A stretch of 5,951 nucleotides of DNA from a bacterium (GTDB lineage: Bacteria; ARS69), in the NCBI GenBank assembly GCA_025774865.1, contig JALGZO010000557.1, forward strand, positions 1 to 5,951. The letters are read 5' to 3'. The notes beneath the pieces were generated by a model. That model was not told the DNA's origin and ran no database searches. It was given only the letters and a program-made list of their open reading frames with translations. Below, piece by piece: positions 4,597 to 5,951 of this stretch (within the stretch, counting starts at the first letter, position 1; each line of letters starts with the position of its first letter). The translations under genes and the position numbers were made by a program.

Positions 4597-5951
4597 CAGC
4601 CGGACGACGCCAATCGCAACCCGGCAACCGCGAAGTCGCGGAGATCGGGGAGATCGCCCGTACGGGACGCCGACCGCGCGAGCACCAGACTGTCGTTCCA
4701 CGCGCCCCCGCGAAGCACGCGACGAACGTCCGCGGCGGCCGACGACTCTTCGCGTCCGTCTTCGCTTCGATACGGGTACGCGAAGGGCGCTTCTTCGAAC
4801 TCCATCCCCGGACCGAAGAGGCTATCCGTCCACTCGGTGACGTTGCCCGCGAGGTCCGTCACGCCCTCGGGAGTATCCCCCGCCGGAAACACGCCCACCG
4901 GTGCCGTCCTCTTCAACCGCGTCTCCGCCGTGTTGGCCCGGAGCGGGTCGAACTCGTCCCCCCACGGGTATCGACGCCCCTCCCGGCCACGCGCCGCCGC
5001 TTCCCACTCGGCCTCGCTCGGAAGCCGGAAATCCTCTCCCGCCTGCGCGGAGATCCACCGGCAGTAGGCCCGAGCCTCGAACCAGGAGACCCCCACGACC
5101 GGCTGGGCGGGATTGTTGAACGCCTCGTGGCGCCAGAACCTGGGCTCCCGGAGCTTCCCTCCCGGGTAGAGCTCCTTGAGGTGCGATTCGAACTCCGCTT
5201 CCGTCATCGTGAGGCGTTCTTTCCAGCGCTCGTAGCTTTCCTTCGGCAGCTGTCCACTCTCCCAGGCGATCTCGAGCTGTGGCGGGTCCTCTCGAAACCG
5301 ACGCCACCAGTAGCGCACGCCCACTCGCGTCCCGTCCGCCGTCGCCTCCCCGCTCTTCCACCGACGCGCCCCCTCCGAGTCCCAAAAGCTCTCGTCTTCG
5401 TAGCCGCCCGCCTCCAGGAAGAGCGACCACTCCGCGTTCGTCACCGGGAAGCGGGCCAGCCGGAAAGGAGCAATCTCGATCTCGTGCCGAGGCATGTGGT
5501 TTCGGACCGCCTTCCCCAGATACTCGAAGGGCTCGTCCTCGCCCATGGGATAGAGCCCGCCCTCGATCGGCACGAGTCGGGGCAGCAAGTACTCGCCGTG
5601 AGAGGCGTGGTGCCTCTCCAGGCGCGGATCGCCCAGCGGGCCGAGCGCCAGGCCGACCTCCATCCGGGCGCGCAGATCGGCCGAGCTCTCTCGGCTCCGC
5701 CGGACGAGCGCGTCCCGTAGCGACACGAGAAGCTCGGGAGACAACCTCTCACGAACCTCGGTCTGAGCCGCGCAGCGGCCCGCAAGCGCGAGATTCGTTC
5801 CCATCAAGCCGCGTACGAAGTCGTTCGCATCGGCCGTCATGGCTCCCGCCAGAAGCGCCGTCTCCTCCCACCCCGTCGTGGGAAGACCCGGAATCGACTC
5901 CCCGCCCGGAAGGGTGGGCAACATGTCCGCGAGACGCGGCGCCACGTCTTC
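4596..5951 (-). CDS. C-terminal part of a helical-repeat/SUMF1 (FGE-like) protein, probably a STAND/NACHT ATPase; 5' end outside window
   Basis: Partial gene. The frame is open to the right edge: the first possible start inside is a GTG at 5945-5943, preceded by Glu-Asp codons, so the true start almost certainly lies beyond. Numbering here counts that GTG as residue 1. Residues about 1-112 are helical, including GWEETALLAGAM (25-36) and RMEVGLALGPLGDPR (94-108), the HEAT-like linker often found between a NACHT ATPase and a SUMF1 domain; no P-loop is in view. Residues about 120-447 are a SUMF1/FGE-sulfatase fold: VPIEGGLYPMG (125-135), RFPVTNAEW, PVVGVSWFEARAYCRW (282-297), RLPSEAEWEAAARG (307-320), YPWGDE, DLAGNVTEW (364-372), RVLRGGAW (409-416), GLRLA at the end. 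The only cysteines are 58 and 295; the two catalytic Cys of true formylglycine-generating enzymes, expected just after RGGAW, are absent, so oxidation of sulfatase Cys is unlikely. A charged, aromatic insert of about 70 residues lies near 198-270. A sensor or binding role is inferred. No sulfatase gene is adjacent. Confidence 0.85.
   Translation of the reverse strand, partial: EDVAPRLADMLPTLPGGESIPGLPTTGWEETALLAGAMTADANDFVRGLMGTNLALAGRCAAQTEVRERLSPELLVSLRDALVRRSRESSADLRARMEVGLALGPLGDPRLERHHASHGEYLLPRLVPIEGGLYPMGEDEPFEYLGKAVRNHMPRHEIEIAPFRLARFPVTNAEWSLFLEAGGYEDESFWDSEGARRWKSGEATADGTRVGVRYWWRRFREDPPQLEIAWESGQLPKESYERWKERLTMTEAEFESHLKELYPGGKLREPRFWRHEAFNNPAQPVVGVSWFEARAYCRWISAQAGEDFRLPSEAEWEAAARGREGRRYPWGDEFDPLRANTAETRLKRTAPVGVFPAGDTPEGVTDLAGNVTEWTDSLFGPGMEFEEAPFAYPYRSEDGREESSAAADVRRVLRGGAWNDSLVLARSASRTGDLPDLRDFAVAGLRLASSG

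Noticed and set aside
4596-4735. Variable region of a diversity-generating retroelement at the end of the SUMF1 domain
   Set aside because: Such targets end in this fold, but this tail is not rich in AAC/Asn codons, no second template-like copy is seen in the window, and no reverse transcriptase gene is present downstream.
4560-5720. A 386-codon open frame on the + strand opposite the SUMF1 gene
   Set aside because: The - strand frame has clear SUMF1 motifs along its length. The antisense product is Arg/Pro-rich with no recognisable motif, and overlaps the end of the peptidase gene.
4596-5951. A true formylglycine-generating enzyme activating a sulfatase
   Set aside because: Catalytic cysteines are missing and no sulfatase gene is in the window. 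The helical N-terminal part also argues for a multidomain protein.
1-5951. tRNA, rRNA, CRISPR array, insertion sequence, attachment site
   Set aside because: No cloverleaf, no regularly spaced repeats, no transposase or integrase, and no terminal inverted repeats were found on reading both strands.

Overview
The window is high-GC bacterial DNA, probably from a chromosome. It carries four protein-coding genes and no RNA genes, mobile elements or CRISPR. Three signs point to a Gram-negative lineage near the FCB group, of the Eisenbacteria/Krumholzibacteria/Gemmatimonadota sort: a secreted protein ending in a FlgD-Ig/T9SS-like sorting domain after an ASH ('choice-of-anchor D') domain, a lipoprotein M28 peptidase, and a PAS-LuxR regulator with a Cys-rich PAS motif. 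This placement is an inference from protein style; no marker gene is present.

Layout: positions 1-148 are a comparatively AT-rich non-coding leader with short repeats. Three genes then run on the + strand with gaps of 49 and 47 bases: a Sec-exported beta-propeller/ASH/sorting-domain protein (149-2035), a PAS-LuxR transcription factor without a receiver domain (2085-2834), and an M28 zinc peptidase lipoprotein with an inserted PA domain and all metal ligands present (2882-4582). The last gene lies on the - strand, converges on the peptidase with 13 bases between the stops, and runs off the right edge (4596-5951). It encodes a helical-repeat segment followed by a C-terminal SUMF1/formylglycine-generating-enzyme-like domain that lacks the catalytic cysteines. 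That architecture is typical of the C-terminal part of NACHT/STAND ATPases, but the ATPase part would lie outside the window.

The three + strand genes could be one transcription unit: two envelope/extracellular proteins with a one-component regulator between them. Both internal starts lie in inverted repeats. A nested hairpin overlaps the first start codon of the regulator, and a 6-bp GC-rich hairpin pairs the whole Shine-Dalgarno sequence of the peptidase. Start-site occlusion is therefore possible but unproven.

No complete new system can be demonstrated here. The best lead is the truncated HEAT/SUMF1 protein, whose missing N-terminal half would decide whether it is a bacterial NLR-like (STAND) conflict protein.
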